A stretch of DNA of 49,025 bases from positions 1 to 49,025 of the forward strand of contig QZKP01000036.1 of NCBI GenBank assembly GCA_003605055.1, in the 5' to 3' direction. Each line of letters begins with the position of its first letter. Position 1 is the stretch's first letter. The notes below the pieces were generated by a model, which saw only the letters and a list, made by a program, of their open reading frames with translations, was not told the DNA's origin and ran no database searches. Position numbers and translations under genes: made by a program. The stretch is from Desulfarculus sp. (GTDB lineage Bacteria > Desulfobacterota > Desulfarculia > Desulfarculales > Desulfarculaceae). Positions 24,917-33,246 of the stretch are shown piece after piece.

Positions 24917-25065
24917 GCCAGCGGCGGCCACGATTGCCAACCAATTGTGTTCAATTTTGTTACACAATAAAACTAACACTATTTTTATATTAAAATTAAA
25001 TAAGTTACCTATGTAAACTTTTGGGTCATGTGAAATTGTGCGTTCATTATTTGGCACTGCCAGGC

Positions 25066-27261
25066 TCAGTGTCGGAGAGGCTCCTGCAGGCCATATTTGC
25101 GCATCTTGCGGTAGAGGGTGGTCCGGCTGATGCCTAGACTCTGGGCCGCGGCCTTCTTGTTCCAGCCGCTTTGCTCCAGGGCCTGGGCCAGAATCTGTTT
25201 CTCGTACTGGTTCATGGGCTTGGTGGAAGGAGGCACGCTGCTGCCCAAAGCCGGGGGCAGGTCCGACACCTCGACCAGGGCGCCCCGGGCCAGGACCACT
25301 GACCTCTCCACCACGTTCTCCAGCTCACGCACGTTGCCGGGCCAGTGGTACTCAAGCAACTGGCGCATGGCCGCCGGGCTGAACTCCGCCGCCTGCCTGC
25401 TCTGCTCTTGGGCGAAGCGGGTCAAGAAGTGGCGGGCCAGGCGGGGGATGTCGTTGCGGCGCTCCCGCAGGGGGGGCAGTTCCAGGGGAAAGACATGCAG
25501 GCGGTAGTAGAGGTCCTCCCGGAAGCGGCCCGCCTTGACCTCGGCCAGGAGGTCCTTGTTGGTGGCCGCCAGGATGCGCACGTCCAGATCCAGGGTCTTC
25601 TCCCCGCCCAGCCGCTCGAACTGGTGGGTCTGCAGCACCCGCAGCAGCTTGATCTGGGCGGACATGGGTATCTCGCCCACCTCGTCCAGGAAAACCGTGC
25701 CCCCCTGGGCCTGCTCGAAACGTCCCGCCTTCTGCCGCGTGGCCCCGGTGAAGGCGCCCTTCTCGTGCCCGAACAGCTCGCTCTCCAAGAGGGTGGCCGG
25801 ATAAGCGGCGCAGTCAATGACCACGAAAGGGTGCCCCCGGCGGTGGCTGCTCTCATGGATGGCCTTGGCCACCAGCTCCTTGCCCGTGCCGCTCTCGCCC
25901 AGGATGAGCACCGTGGAGTCGGTGGGGGCCACGTCCTTGATCAGCTTGTACACGCTCTGCATCCTGGGGTCCTTGCCCACCAGGCCACGGTAGCCCTCCT
26001 CCTTTTCCACCCGGCCGGCCAGGGCCTGCATTTCCTCGTCATGGCGAAGGGCGCGCAGCAGACTCCCGCTGGCCTGCTCGACTATCAACTGAGCCACGTC
26101 CAGCTCGCAGGGTTCGCAGGGCGCATCGGCCCGGCAGGCCACCACCAGGGCCCCGAAGGTTTCGCCCTCACCCCTGAGAGGAATCAAGGATATTTTGGGG
26201 GCTTGGGCCATGGCCGGCGTCAGCAGCGCCGGCGGAATCTGGCGCTGGCTTATGGCCTGCCTGGCTTCCAGCCGGGGCAGCAATCCGGCCACTCGGCCCG
26301 TTTCCGCTTGTCCCTCCAGCAGGTGCAGGCCGCGGCCGTCAAAGGCGTAGAGGCAGCGCCCGCCGCCGCCCAGGGCCACCAGCATGATCTCCCGGCAGAC
26401 CAGCATGGCGCTAAGCCTAGCCTGTAGCAGGCCGCCGATCTGGCCGGGGGTGGCCAGGGCCCCCACCTCCTGCATGATGCGGCAGGAGGTCTGGGTCTGC
26501 TGCTGGGCCCGCTCCAGGTCGGTGGTGCGGCGCTCCAACTGGCCGGTGTAGTGGCTCACTTGGTCCGCCATCTGGTTGAAGGAGCGGGACAGGGACTGCA
26601 CCTCGCGCGGTCCGCCCTTATCGTCCACGCGGACGCTGCGGTCCCCCTGGCTCATGCTCTGCACGGCCTGGGTGAGCCGCTCCAGGGGCCGCACCAGATG
26701 GCGGGCGAACAGCAGGCAGATGCCCAGAGCGACCCCCAGCACGGCCAGGGTCAAGAGCGAGATATTCAGCCACAGCTCGCCCATCTTGTCCCGGTAGGGC
26801 TTCTCGTCGAGGCTCATGCGCAGGTAGCCGGCCCGCCCCTCGAGTATGGGCCAGACCACGTCCAGGTAGCGCTGCCCGCTGGTGGCGGCGATGCGGCTGA
26901 TTCTCTGGGGGCCGGGCCCGCGGCCAGCGATGCCCTCCAGCAGGCCCCGGGGCACCCCCTCCTTGAAGGTGTGGCCCAACACGCGTCCGTCGCGCACCAC
27001 CAGCAGATAGCCGATGCTGGGGTCGCTCTGCAGACGGTGCTCCAACATGCGCTGGATGCCCACTAGGTCGTTGATCAGGACCTTTTCCGTGGCCTGCAGG
27101 GCCAGGGACTGGGCGGCGGTGAGCAGGTGGCTGTTCATGTTGGCCTGCAGGCTCTTGTCGTAGTAATGGGCCACCAGCCAGGCCACGGTGAGTCCGCTGG
27201 CCAGCACCAGGGCCGCCACCGCCAAAATAACGCGGTATTTCAAGGTGCGGGGAAAAAGCAT
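25066..27261 (-). CDS. Membrane-anchored sigma-54 activator with periplasmic sensor, HAMP and GAF domains
   Basis: 731 residues. TM1 ~11-31; periplasmic sensor ~32-163; TM2 ~165-187; HAMP ~188-240; coiled coil ~240-262; GAF-like domain ~265-405 with several Cys, including a CEPC pair at 382-385; AAA+ ~425-660 with Walker [15 protein letters not shown] sigma-54 contact loop (502-507), Walker [11 protein letters not shown] and arginine-finger region; Fis-type HTH ~685-725. There is no receiver or histidine-kinase domain. It thus joins membrane sensing directly to sigma-54 activation. ATG 27261 lies next to the stop of the binding-protein gene. Its target is probably the sigma-54 promoter just downstream. 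Sensor-fused membrane activators of this type are uncommon; most use a separate kinase. Confidence 0.9.
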   Translation of the reverse strand: MLFPRTLKYRVILAVAALVLASGLTVAWLVAHYYDKSLQANMNSHLLTAAQSLALQATEKVLINDLVGIQRMLEHRLQSDPSIGYLLVVRDGRVLGHTFKEGVPRGLLEGIAGRGPGPQRISRIAATSGQRYLDVVWPILEGRAGYLRMSLDEKPYRDKMGELWLNISLLTLAVLGVALGICLLFARHLVRPLERLTQAVQSMSQGDRSVRVDDKGGPREVQSLSRSFNQMADQVSHYTGQLERRTTDLERAQQQTQTSCRIMQEVGALATPGQIGGLLQARLSAMLVCREIMLVALGGGGRCLYAFDGRGLHLLEGQAETGRVAGLLPRLEARQAISQRQIPPALLTPAMAQAPKISLIPLRGEGETFGALVVACRADAPCEPCELDVAQLIVEQASGSLLRALRHDEEMQALAGRVEKEEGYRGLVGKDPRMQSVYKLIKDVAPTDSTVLILGESGTGKELVAKAIHESSHRRGHPFVVIDCAAYPATLLESELFGHEKGAFTGATRQKAGRFEQAQGGTVFLDEVGEIPMSAQIKLLRVLQTHQFERLGGEKTLDLDVRILAATNKDLLAEVKAGRFREDLYYRLHVFPLELPPLRERRNDIPRLARHFLTRFAQEQSRQAAEFSPAAMRQLLEYHWPGNVRELENVVERSVVLARGALVEVSDLPPALGSSVPPSTKPMNQYEKQILAQALEQSGWNKKAAAQSLGISRTTLYRKMRKYGLQEPLRH

Positions 27262-27262
27262 C

Positions 27263-28213
27263 TCAGCCCCCGCCGGCCTGCTTGGCCAGAATGCGCCGCA
27301 CCGGCTGGTACCACTCATCCCGGGCCTGGACGAAGCGTTCGATCCTCAGTTCGGCCAGGATGGCCCGGCCCTGGGGGTTTTGGTGCATGGACAGCAGCGC
27401 CTCCTGCACCGCTTGGCGCGACTCGGGGGATAAGTGGCGCGAGGCCACCACGGGCGGGATGCCGAAGGCCTGCGACTTGCGAATGATCCTGGTGCGCGAG
27501 GTAAGCTGCGGCTCCGTGGCCTGGTAATAATCCCACACCAGCCCGTCCACCGTAGCCCCGTCAACCAGCCCCTTGGCCACGGCCAGGATGGAGTTGTCGT
27601 GGGCTTGGGTGTAAACGACCTCGCTGAAAAACTCCTCCGGGCGCCGGTTCTTCTCTGCCAGCCAATACGTGGGCACCAGGCGCCCGGTGTTGGAGTCCGG
27701 GTCGGTGAAGGCGAAGATCCTCCCCTGCAAATCCTCCAGGGAGCGATACGCGCTGGCAGCGTTGACGATCAAGTAGGCGCGGTAAAATGTCTCGCCCTGT
27801 ACCTGCGGCGCGGCCAACAGGTGCAGGCCCAGCCTGCGGCCACCGGCCGCAAAGGGCCCTGAGCAGATGAAGGCCACGTCTATCTCGCCGGTGTCCAGCA
27901 GATGATTTATCTCGGCGTAGGTCTTTTTCTGCACCAGATCCACCGGCCGGCCCACCTTTTGGCCCAGGTAGGCCAGGATCTGCTGATAGTAGATCATGGT
28001 GGCCCGGGGGGAGATCATGGAACCCACGGCCACCCGCAGGACGGCGCCGTCGCCGGAGGTGTCGGGCCGGGGGACGGGCTTGGTGTTCTTGAAGTCCACC
28101 GTGGTATAGGCCGGGTCTGAGCCACAGCCCGCCGCGGCCAGCAGGGTCAGCAGAAGGGCCAACCATCCCCCAGCCAAGCGCCTTTTAACCACTTTGGCCG
28201 CAGCTGAGGACAC
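27263..28213 (-). CDS. PhnD/AioX-like periplasmic oxyanion-binding lipoprotein
   Basis: 316 residues from GTG with AAAGGAG 5 bases upstream. Lipoprotein signal: 'LALLLTLLAAAGC', lipid Cys30. The rest is a type 2 periplasmic-binding fold of the phosphate/phosphonate (PhnD) group, with 'LRVAVGSMISP', 'EIDVAFICSGPF' and 'FTDPDSNTGRLVP' segments. No permease or ATPase genes are nearby, so sensing rather than uptake is likely. The known relative AioX binds arsenite and signals through a kinase. The only other Cys, Cys117, lies in the ligand loop (FICSGP), which fits an arsenic ligand by analogy. The activator gene follows directly, so the pair is inferred to be a sensor unit. Confidence 0.85.
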   Translation of the reverse strand: MSSAAAKVVKRRLAGGWLALLLTLLAAAGCGSDPAYTTVDFKNTKPVPRPDTSGDGAVLRVAVGSMISPRATMIYYQQILAYLGQKVGRPVDLVQKKTYAEINHLLDTGEIDVAFICSGPFAAGGRRLGLHLLAAPQVQGETFYRAYLIVNAASAYRSLEDLQGRIFAFTDPDSNTGRLVPTYWLAEKNRRPEEFFSEVVYTQAHDNSILAVAKGLVDGATVDGLVWDYYQATEPQLTSRTRIIRKSQAFGIPPVVASRHLSPESRQAVQEALLSMHQNPQGRAILAELRIERFVQARDEWYQPVRRILAKQAGGG

Positions 28214-28560
28214 CGATGCTCCTTTATCTTAGGGGCAGCCTGGAATCTATTTCTTATTATTTTAATATGTTTTTGGCATTTTGTCGCGCGTGGCCCTTGG
28301 TTGTGGCCTCAGGCGCCGGACAAGGCACGGGGCCGGAGTCAGGCCCGGAGGGATAACAACCGCCTGCTGTGTAGGCTGTTATGCGTGCAGCACCTGCCGG
28401 CTGAGCTGGGTGTATTTGGAGACGGGCTTGCAAGGAGCAAGGAAGCTCTGGTTTTGATAGATTGGTAGCTCGAGTGTACAACGTGATCAAGCCCTACTTA
28501 TCGTTGGGCTGCCGGGCTTCTATGTATTCCTACGCGGTGCAGACGCCTCCCCTTGCCGAC
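28214..28560. other. Intergenic region upstream of the binding-lipoprotein gene
   Basis: No gene. A T/A-rich stretch at about 28245-28280 probably contains the promoter of the minus-strand sensor genes, but no clear box pair was found. The remainder may be decayed sequence of the plus-strand kinase fragment that follows. Confidence 0.4.
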
Positions 28561-28562
28561 CC

Positions 28563-28961
28563 CGGGTCTGGGATATTACGAGGCTGGACTCCAAAACAGT
28601 ATGGGGAGACCCCATCCGGCTGGAGCAGGTGTTCATGAACCTGGTGCTCAACGCGCGTGACGCGCTCACGGATATGATGGAGCGCGACCCCAAGGGCCGC
28701 AAAGGGGTAATTTCGGTCAGCTCCTGCCTGGAGAAAGGCCTGGTGACCGTGCGGGTGCAGGACAACGGGCCCGGAATTCCGGAACACGCTCGGCAAAAGG
28801 TGTTTCAGCCTTTCTTCACCACCAAACCAGTGGGAAAGGGGACCGGGTTAGGCCTTTCCATAAGCTACGGCATCGTGCGAGAGTATGGGGGAAGCATCTC
28901 CCTGGACTGCCCCGCCGAGGGCGGGGCGGTTTTCAACATAACCTTTCCGCCGGCGAAGTGA
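28563..28961 (+). pseudogene. C-terminal fragment of a sensor histidine kinase (HATPase domain only)
   Basis: Coding character begins near 28575 ('VWGDPIRLEQ') and runs through N box 'VFMNLVLNARDAL', G1 'VQDNGPGIP', F box 'FQPFFTTKPVG' and G2 'GTGLGLSISYGIVREYGG' to the stop at 28961. The dimerisation domain, the phosphorylated His and any sensor part are absent upstream; the 300 bases before show no frame for them. A GTG at 28629 could start a short protein, but it would begin inside the ATPase fold. It is best read as the remnant of a two-component kinase beside the arr sensory genes. Confidence 0.75.
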
Positions 28962-29999
28962 CTATGAGCCATGCCCCTGCCCGGTGCGCTCCCAGTCTCG
29001 TTTGACCAGGACCAGGATTTTTTGTGCCCGCTCAAATTCCAGCTTGATCCCCTCCCAATGCGGCCGATGGGTTGTTTTCTGCATCATCATGCCGTCGGCG
29101 TCGAACCAGCGGGGCAAAAGGCCTCCGAAGAAGTATCCCCGTGCCCGCAGCTCCTCCGCCGCGGCGCCGACCCAGGGGCAGCCCAGGGGCAGCCAGACCT
29201 GAAACACCTCCGCGCCCTGGGCCAGGCCCTCCTGTTCCTTGGCCTCCAGGGCGGCGGCGAAATCAACTCCGATCTCCCAGGCGGCCAGACGGACCAATTG
29301 GGCGAAGGGGAAAAAGTGAGCCTCCAGGCGGCTGACGCGCTCCGCGGGCGGGCCGCCCTGCGCGGGTCGCAGCTCGCGCTGTTCGTCCAGGCCGGCGTAA
29401 AGCCAGGTTAGCGCCTCCTGATAGGAGCCGGGCAGGTAAACCGCATGCGGCTTGGACCTCACAATGATGAAATCCAAAAGGGCCGCCACCCGGCCCTCGG
29501 CGCTTTTTTCACGGGCATAAGCCGCCGCGGGCATTAGGTCCACCTCCAGGGTAAGGCTCACCGTGCCCAGGGTGCGGGTCATTTTTTGGGAGTAGACATG
29601 ATTGCAAACCGGCTCTCCGAAAACCATCTCCACCCCAAAGCGCGGCGCCGCCACCTCTATGCCGTGCCGGCACATGCGGGAGAAAATATTTCCCTGGCGG
29701 TAGCTGGGCAAAACGACCCCGGCGCCAGATTCGTAGACCTTGGGACTGGGGGCTGAGTTGAAGATGGCATTGTGCCCCACAATGTCGCCCCGGGTGGTGC
29801 GGGCCACGCTGCTGACGATGGTCCCTTGCTGGTTGGCCTCCACCAGCGCAGCGGGCTCCAGGTAGGTCCGTATGGGATAGCCCTGGCCGTAAACGGATTG
29901 GAACAGGGCCGCCACTCCGGGGGCGTCCGCCGGCCGCATTAAGTCCACCGCGAACTCCAGCCCCGGTTCAATCTCCTCAGTGCGCACCTCAGGCCTCAT
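28962..29999 (-). CDS. GNAT-like N-acetyltransferase family protein
   Basis: 345 residues. The N-terminal half resembles the GNAT fold ('LMRPADAPGVAALFQSVYG', 'GHNAIFN', and an acyl-CoA-like loop in 'GAGVVLPSYRQGNIFSRM'); the C-terminal half may be a second, degenerate copy ('WVGAAAEELRARGYFFGGLLP'). An acyl transfer to an amine is expected; substrates are unknown. The ATG overlaps the stop of the MFS gene (ATGA), so translation is coupled. It is the last gene of a four-gene minus-strand operon with an aminotransferase, an exporter and another GNAT-like protein. Confidence 0.65.
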   Translation of the reverse strand: MRPEVRTEEIEPGLEFAVDLMRPADAPGVAALFQSVYGQGYPIRTYLEPAALVEANQQGTIVSSVARTTRGDIVGHNAIFNSAPSPKVYESGAGVVLPSYRQGNIFSRMCRHGIEVAAPRFGVEMVFGEPVCNHVYSQKMTRTLGTVSLTLEVDLMPAAAYAREKSAEGRVAALLDFIIVRSKPHAVYLPGSYQEALTWLYAGLDEQRELRPAQGGPPAERVSRLEAHFFPFAQLVRLAAWEIGVDFAAALEAKEQEGLAQGAEVFQVWLPLGCPWVGAAAEELRARGYFFGGLLPRWFDADGMMMQKTTHRPHWEGIKLEFERAQKILVLVKRDWERTGQGHGS

Positions 30000-31219
30000 G
30001 AGCTAAGCGCTCCTTTCCTGGGCCCGCGGGACCCCAGAAGGAAGGCGGCGAAGCCCGCCAACAGGCAGGCCCCGGCGCAGGACCAAAAAAGGACCTCGTA
30101 GTGCCGGCCCGCCACCAGCAGGCCGCCGACCAAGGGCCCCAGCAAGAACCCGCCCTGAAAAGCCTCGTTGGCCAGGTTGGTGTTGAAGGCCCGCAGTCGG
30201 GGTGGAGTGAGGTCGAACAGCAGGGCAAAGAACATGGTGATGGCCACCCCCCAACCCAGGCCGAATGCCGCGCCCAGGGCCAGGAAGACCGCGGCGCCCT
30301 GGGTCAGCGCCAGCAGGGCGAAGCAGGCCGCCAGCCATAGCGCCGCCGCCGCCAGCAGGCGGCCTTTGGGCGACCGGTCCAGCAGGGGCCCGGCCACGAG
30401 CCGCACGGCGATCTCGGCCCCGGTGGAAACGGTGAAGAACCAGCCGGCTAAGGCCATACCTCGCGCCAAGGCGAAGGGCTGCACCAGGAAAAACAGGGCG
30501 GCGAAGGCGGTCATCAGGACCAGAAAGAATATCAAAAGTCCCATCGCCCGCGCGTCCCGCAGGTTGCCCAGCAGCTCTTGCCGGCCCGGCCGCGCGGCCC
30601 TGCGGGCCTGCCGGTCCAGGCGCGGCACCCGTAGAGCCAGCAGCAAGGGGAAGATGAAAAGCATCACCAGACCGGCCAGGGAGAGCAAAGGGGCGAAACC
30701 TCCCAGCCAGTCCTCCAGCGGCGCCACCAGGGGCGGGATAACCGCGAAGGGCAGCAAGGTTATCACCCCGATGATGCCGAAGGCCCGGCCGCTCTTGTCC
30801 GGGGGCACCTCGCCGGTGACGCCGGCCATGGCCGCCGTGCCCAGCAGGCCGTAAAAGACGCCGTGTCCCAGGCGCAGGGCGATAAGGCCGGGCAGGCCCA
30901 GGCGCAGGTTGTACAGCAGCAGGGCCGCCAGCACCCCGGCCGCGCCCACTGCCATCCACGGCCGGGCGTTGAACGGGGTCAGCCAGGGGCTGAGGATGGG
31001 CCTGAGCACCAGCACGCTGAGCGAAAAGGTGCCCACCACCAATCCCGCCTCCTGGGCCGAGAGCCCCTCTTGGGTGAGATGACGGAAGTAGGCGAAGAAC
31101 ACCGAAACGTTGCAGAAGGTCAAAAAGGCGATGAGGTTGTAAATGATGAAGTTGCGGTTCCAGAGCGCCCGGGGGGCGGCCGCGGGCGGGCCCAGGCGGG
31201 CCGGGTTCTTCCCGGCCAT
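29996..31219 (-). CDS. Major facilitator superfamily transporter
   Basis: 407 residues with 12 predicted hydrophobic helices. It has the MFS loop 2-3 type segment ('LRPILSPWLTPFNARPWMA') and a matching second-half region ('RLVAGPLLDRSPKGRLLAAA'), both typical of drug or metabolite exporters (arabinose-efflux-like). It sits in the inner membrane and moves a small solute with the proton gradient. It starts 3 bases after the aminotransferase stop and overlaps the downstream acetyltransferase start. Export of the product of the neighbouring enzymes is inferred. Confidence 0.85.
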   Translation of the reverse strand: MAGKNPARLGPPAAAPRALWNRNFIIYNLIAFLTFCNVSVFFAYFRHLTQEGLSAQEAGLVVGTFSLSVLVLRPILSPWLTPFNARPWMAVGAAGVLAALLLYNLRLGLPGLIALRLGHGVFYGLLGTAAMAGVTGEVPPDKSGRAFGIIGVITLLPFAVIPPLVAPLEDWLGGFAPLLSLAGLVMLFIFPLLLALRVPRLDRQARRAARPGRQELLGNLRDARAMGLLIFFLVLMTAFAALFFLVQPFALARGMALAGWFFTVSTGAEIAVRLVAGPLLDRSPKGRLLAAAALWLAACFALLALTQGAAVFLALGAAFGLGWGVAITMFFALLFDLTPPRLRAFNTNLANEAFQGGFLLGPLVGGLLVAGRHYEVLFWSCAGACLLAGFAAFLLGSRGPRKGALSS

Positions 31220-31222
31220 GGC

Positions 31223-32329
31223 CTAGAGGATTCCCCGCAGGCCGCGCACGAAGGCCTCCATGGCTTCATGCTGGCCGATGCTGACCCGGATCCAGTTGGG
31301 AAAGCGGAAGCCGGTCATGGAGCGGATCATCACCCCCTGCCCCATGAGCCGGCGGTAGGCCAGGGTGTCGCTCATGGGCAGGCGCACCATCAGGAAGCAG
31401 CCCTCGCCGCTCTGCACCGGCAGGCCCAGGGCGGCCAGTTCCTGGAGCAGATAGGCCTTCTCCCCGCGCACCAGCTCCCGGGTGCGGGCGATGTGGCCGG
31501 CGTCGTCGGCCAGGGCGGCCAGGGCCGCCTCCTGGGCCAGCCCGTTGACCGAGTAGACCACGCAGGTGCGGCGGATCACCTCCACCACCTCCTTGGCCCC
31601 GGCCAGGTAGCCGATCCTCAGCCCCGCCAGGGCGTACATCTTGGAGAAGGTGCGGAACACCACCAAGTTGGGGTGCTCGGCGATCAGGCGCAGGCAGTCC
31701 GGAAAGGCCGGGTGCTCCACGAACTCGCAGTAGGCCTCGTCCACCACCACGATCTGGCGGCCGCCCACCGCCGCCAGGAAGGCCCGCAGGCGGCCCAGGT
31801 CCCACCAGGTGCCGGTGGGGTTGTTGGGGTTGCAGATGAAGATGATCTTGCTGCGCTGGTCTCTGCGTTCCCAAAGGGCCTGTTCATCGAAGGCGAAGTC
31901 CTTCAGCGGCGCCAGGCGGGCCTGGAAGCCGGAGAACTGCGCCACCCACTCATAGACCGCGAAGGTCTTGTCCGCGGTGACGATGTTGTCCCCCGCTTGG
32001 CAAAAGGCCTTGATGGCGAAGGCGATGACCTCGTTGGCGCCGTTGCCCACCAGGAACTGATCCGGGTGCAGGCCGAAGCGCTCGGCCAGACGCAGGCGCA
32101 GATAATAGGCGTCGCCGCTGGGGTAGATGGCCGCCCGCGGCGGCGGGTAGCGGCTTATGATCTCCCGGGCCTGGGGCGGCGGGCCCAGCGGGTTCTCGTT
32201 GTTGTTCAGACGGTGGAGATGGTCCACCCCGTAGAGTTTCATCAGCTCCTGGTCGGGCTTGGAGGGGATGTAGCACTCGAAGCCCTTCACATAGTCCGGG
32301 ACCAGGTTTTCCAGGTGGAGCGCGGCCAT
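31223..32329 (-). CDS. Class I/II pyridoxal-phosphate aminotransferase, HisC-like
   Basis: 368 residues. The fold type I aminotransferase has the HisC-like 'LNNNENPLGPP' opening, 'VGNGANEVI', 'FICNPNNPTG', 'VVVDEAYCEF', the Schiff-base Lys230 in 'FRTFSKMYALAGLRIGY', and the C-terminal Arg of 'WIRVSIG'. Histidinol-phosphate aminotransferase is the nearest textbook member, but no his genes are nearby, and the context (two GNAT-like proteins, an exporter) suggests a dedicated amino-compound pathway such as PLP-dependent decarboxylation or transamination. The start at 32329 fits the conserved N-terminus, with a modest ribosome site; it lies 5 bases after the preceding stop. Confidence 0.85.
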   Translation of the reverse strand: MAALHLENLVPDYVKGFECYIPSKPDQELMKLYGVDHLHRLNNNENPLGPPPQAREIISRYPPPRAAIYPSGDAYYLRLRLAERFGLHPDQFLVGNGANEVIAFAIKAFCQAGDNIVTADKTFAVYEWVAQFSGFQARLAPLKDFAFDEQALWERRDQRSKIIFICNPNNPTGTWWDLGRLRAFLAAVGGRQIVVVDEAYCEFVEHPAFPDCLRLIAEHPNLVVFRTFSKMYALAGLRIGYLAGAKEVVEVIRRTCVVYSVNGLAQEAALAALADDAGHIARTRELVRGEKAYLLQELAALGLPVQSGEGCFLMVRLPMSDTLAYRRLMGQGVMIRSMTGFRFPNWIRVSIGQHEAMEAFVRGLRGIL

Positions 32330-32334
32330 GTCGC

Positions 32335-33246
32335 TCACTGTGCCCCGTGCTGCAGGATCAACAGGTCCCCGCGGCCGCCGTGGGGCAGCACCAGGCGCGG
32401 CCCAAAGCCGGCCGCCAGCAGGTCCCCTCCCAGCTCGGCCTGCCAGGCCAGGCCCAGGTCTATCTCGCACAGCAGGTTGGCCACGCCCTCGCTGCTCAGC
32501 AGCTTGACGTGCTGGGCCAGGTTTTGCAAGGCGTCCTGGCCATCCCACATGGGCCGCAGCACCGCGCTGGCCGTGGCCCGGTTGAGCTCCGTGGCCAGGA
32601 CCGAGTGGGCCGGCCGGCGCTGGCCCTCCGGGTGGGTGTGGTTTATCTGCCGGGCCAAGGCCAGGCCGCGGTAAAAGCCGCGCAGGAAATCCACCAGGGC
32701 GGGATGGGCCCAGACCGCTGCGCCCAGGTCTTCGTTGAGTTGGCGGTAATAGCAGGGCTGCCGACGCCGCTCACCCGTAGGATCGCCCGCGTAAAAATAG
32801 CCCAGGGGCTCGAAGTAGGCCGCGGGCAACTCCGGCGGCGGGGCCAGGCAGACCACCCCCAGGGCCTCGCTCTTGCCCAGGCTGCCCAGTGCGGCCTCCA
32901 CCAGTTGCGCGGCCATGTCCGACCCCGGCGGCTGGTTGAACAGATAGGGCCCGTAGAGGCTGGCCGTGCGGCCGCCGGCCAGGTTGTAGACCAACAGCCC
33001 GCCCAGGCGGTCTACCTCGTCGCGCGCGGCCAGGGCCCCGTATTCGCCGCTGGCCACCATGTCCATAAGCCTGCCCGGCCGCTCCAGGCCGGCGGGATAA
33101 AACTCCGCCGCGTAATGGACCGGCAGATAGCGGGCGGCCAGGATCAGGGCCTCGGCCGGCGCCCCCTCCACCCGGAAGGCGGCCAGGGGCTCGGCCGGCG
33201 GGGGGGCACCCTGGGCCGGCGGGTAGCCTTTGTCCTTGCTTAGCAC
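32335..33246 (-). CDS. GNAT-like acetyltransferase family protein, 5' end uncertain
   Basis: About 300 residues if started at GTG 33246; ATG 33264 and GTG 33171 are alternatives and none has a ribosome site. The N-terminal GNAT-like part ('ALILAARYLPVHYAAEFYP', 'LGGLLVYNLAGG', 'YFEPLGYFYAG') is followed by a helical C-terminal region. It aligns in outline with the acetyltransferase at the other end of the operon. Function is unknown. The 5' end runs into sequence that reads as the coding region of the plus-strand molybdenum hydroxylase gene, leaving no room for a promoter or leader. The original start region may have been lost. Confidence 0.6.
   Translation of the reverse strand: MLSKDKGYPPAQGAPPPAEPLAAFRVEGAPAEALILAARYLPVHYAAEFYPAGLERPGRLMDMVASGEYGALAARDEVDRLGGLLVYNLAGGRTASLYGPYLFNQPPGSDMAAQLVEAALGSLGKSEALGVVCLAPPPELPAAYFEPLGYFYAGDPTGERRRQPCYYRQLNEDLGAAVWAHPALVDFLRGFYRGLALARQINHTHPEGQRRPAHSVLATELNRATASAVLRPMWDGQDALQNLAQHVKLLSSEGVANLLCEIDLGLAWQAELGGDLLAAGFGPRLVLPHGGRGDLLILQHGAQ

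Larger units (their letters stand above)
24723..25065. other. AT-rich regulatory region between activator gene and arr operon
   Basis: No gene. It stands out as AT-rich in GC-rich surroundings. It contains a sigma-54 promoter near its receiver-gene end, a CCAAAAG/CTTTTGG dyad in the middle, repeated AACTTTTGGG words, and a TGGCACTGCCA palindrome (25052-25062) next to the activator's stop codon. Confidence 0.6.

Noticed and set aside
25052-25062. TGGCACTGCCA palindrome as a sigma-54 promoter
   Set aside because: It contains TTGGCAC on the plus strand, but there is no GC dinucleotide 10 bases after the GG, and nothing is transcribed from it in that direction.
27263-28213. Binding protein of a phosphonate ABC importer
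   Set aside because: No permease or ATPase gene nearby; tight linkage is with a regulator, which fits a sensory role.
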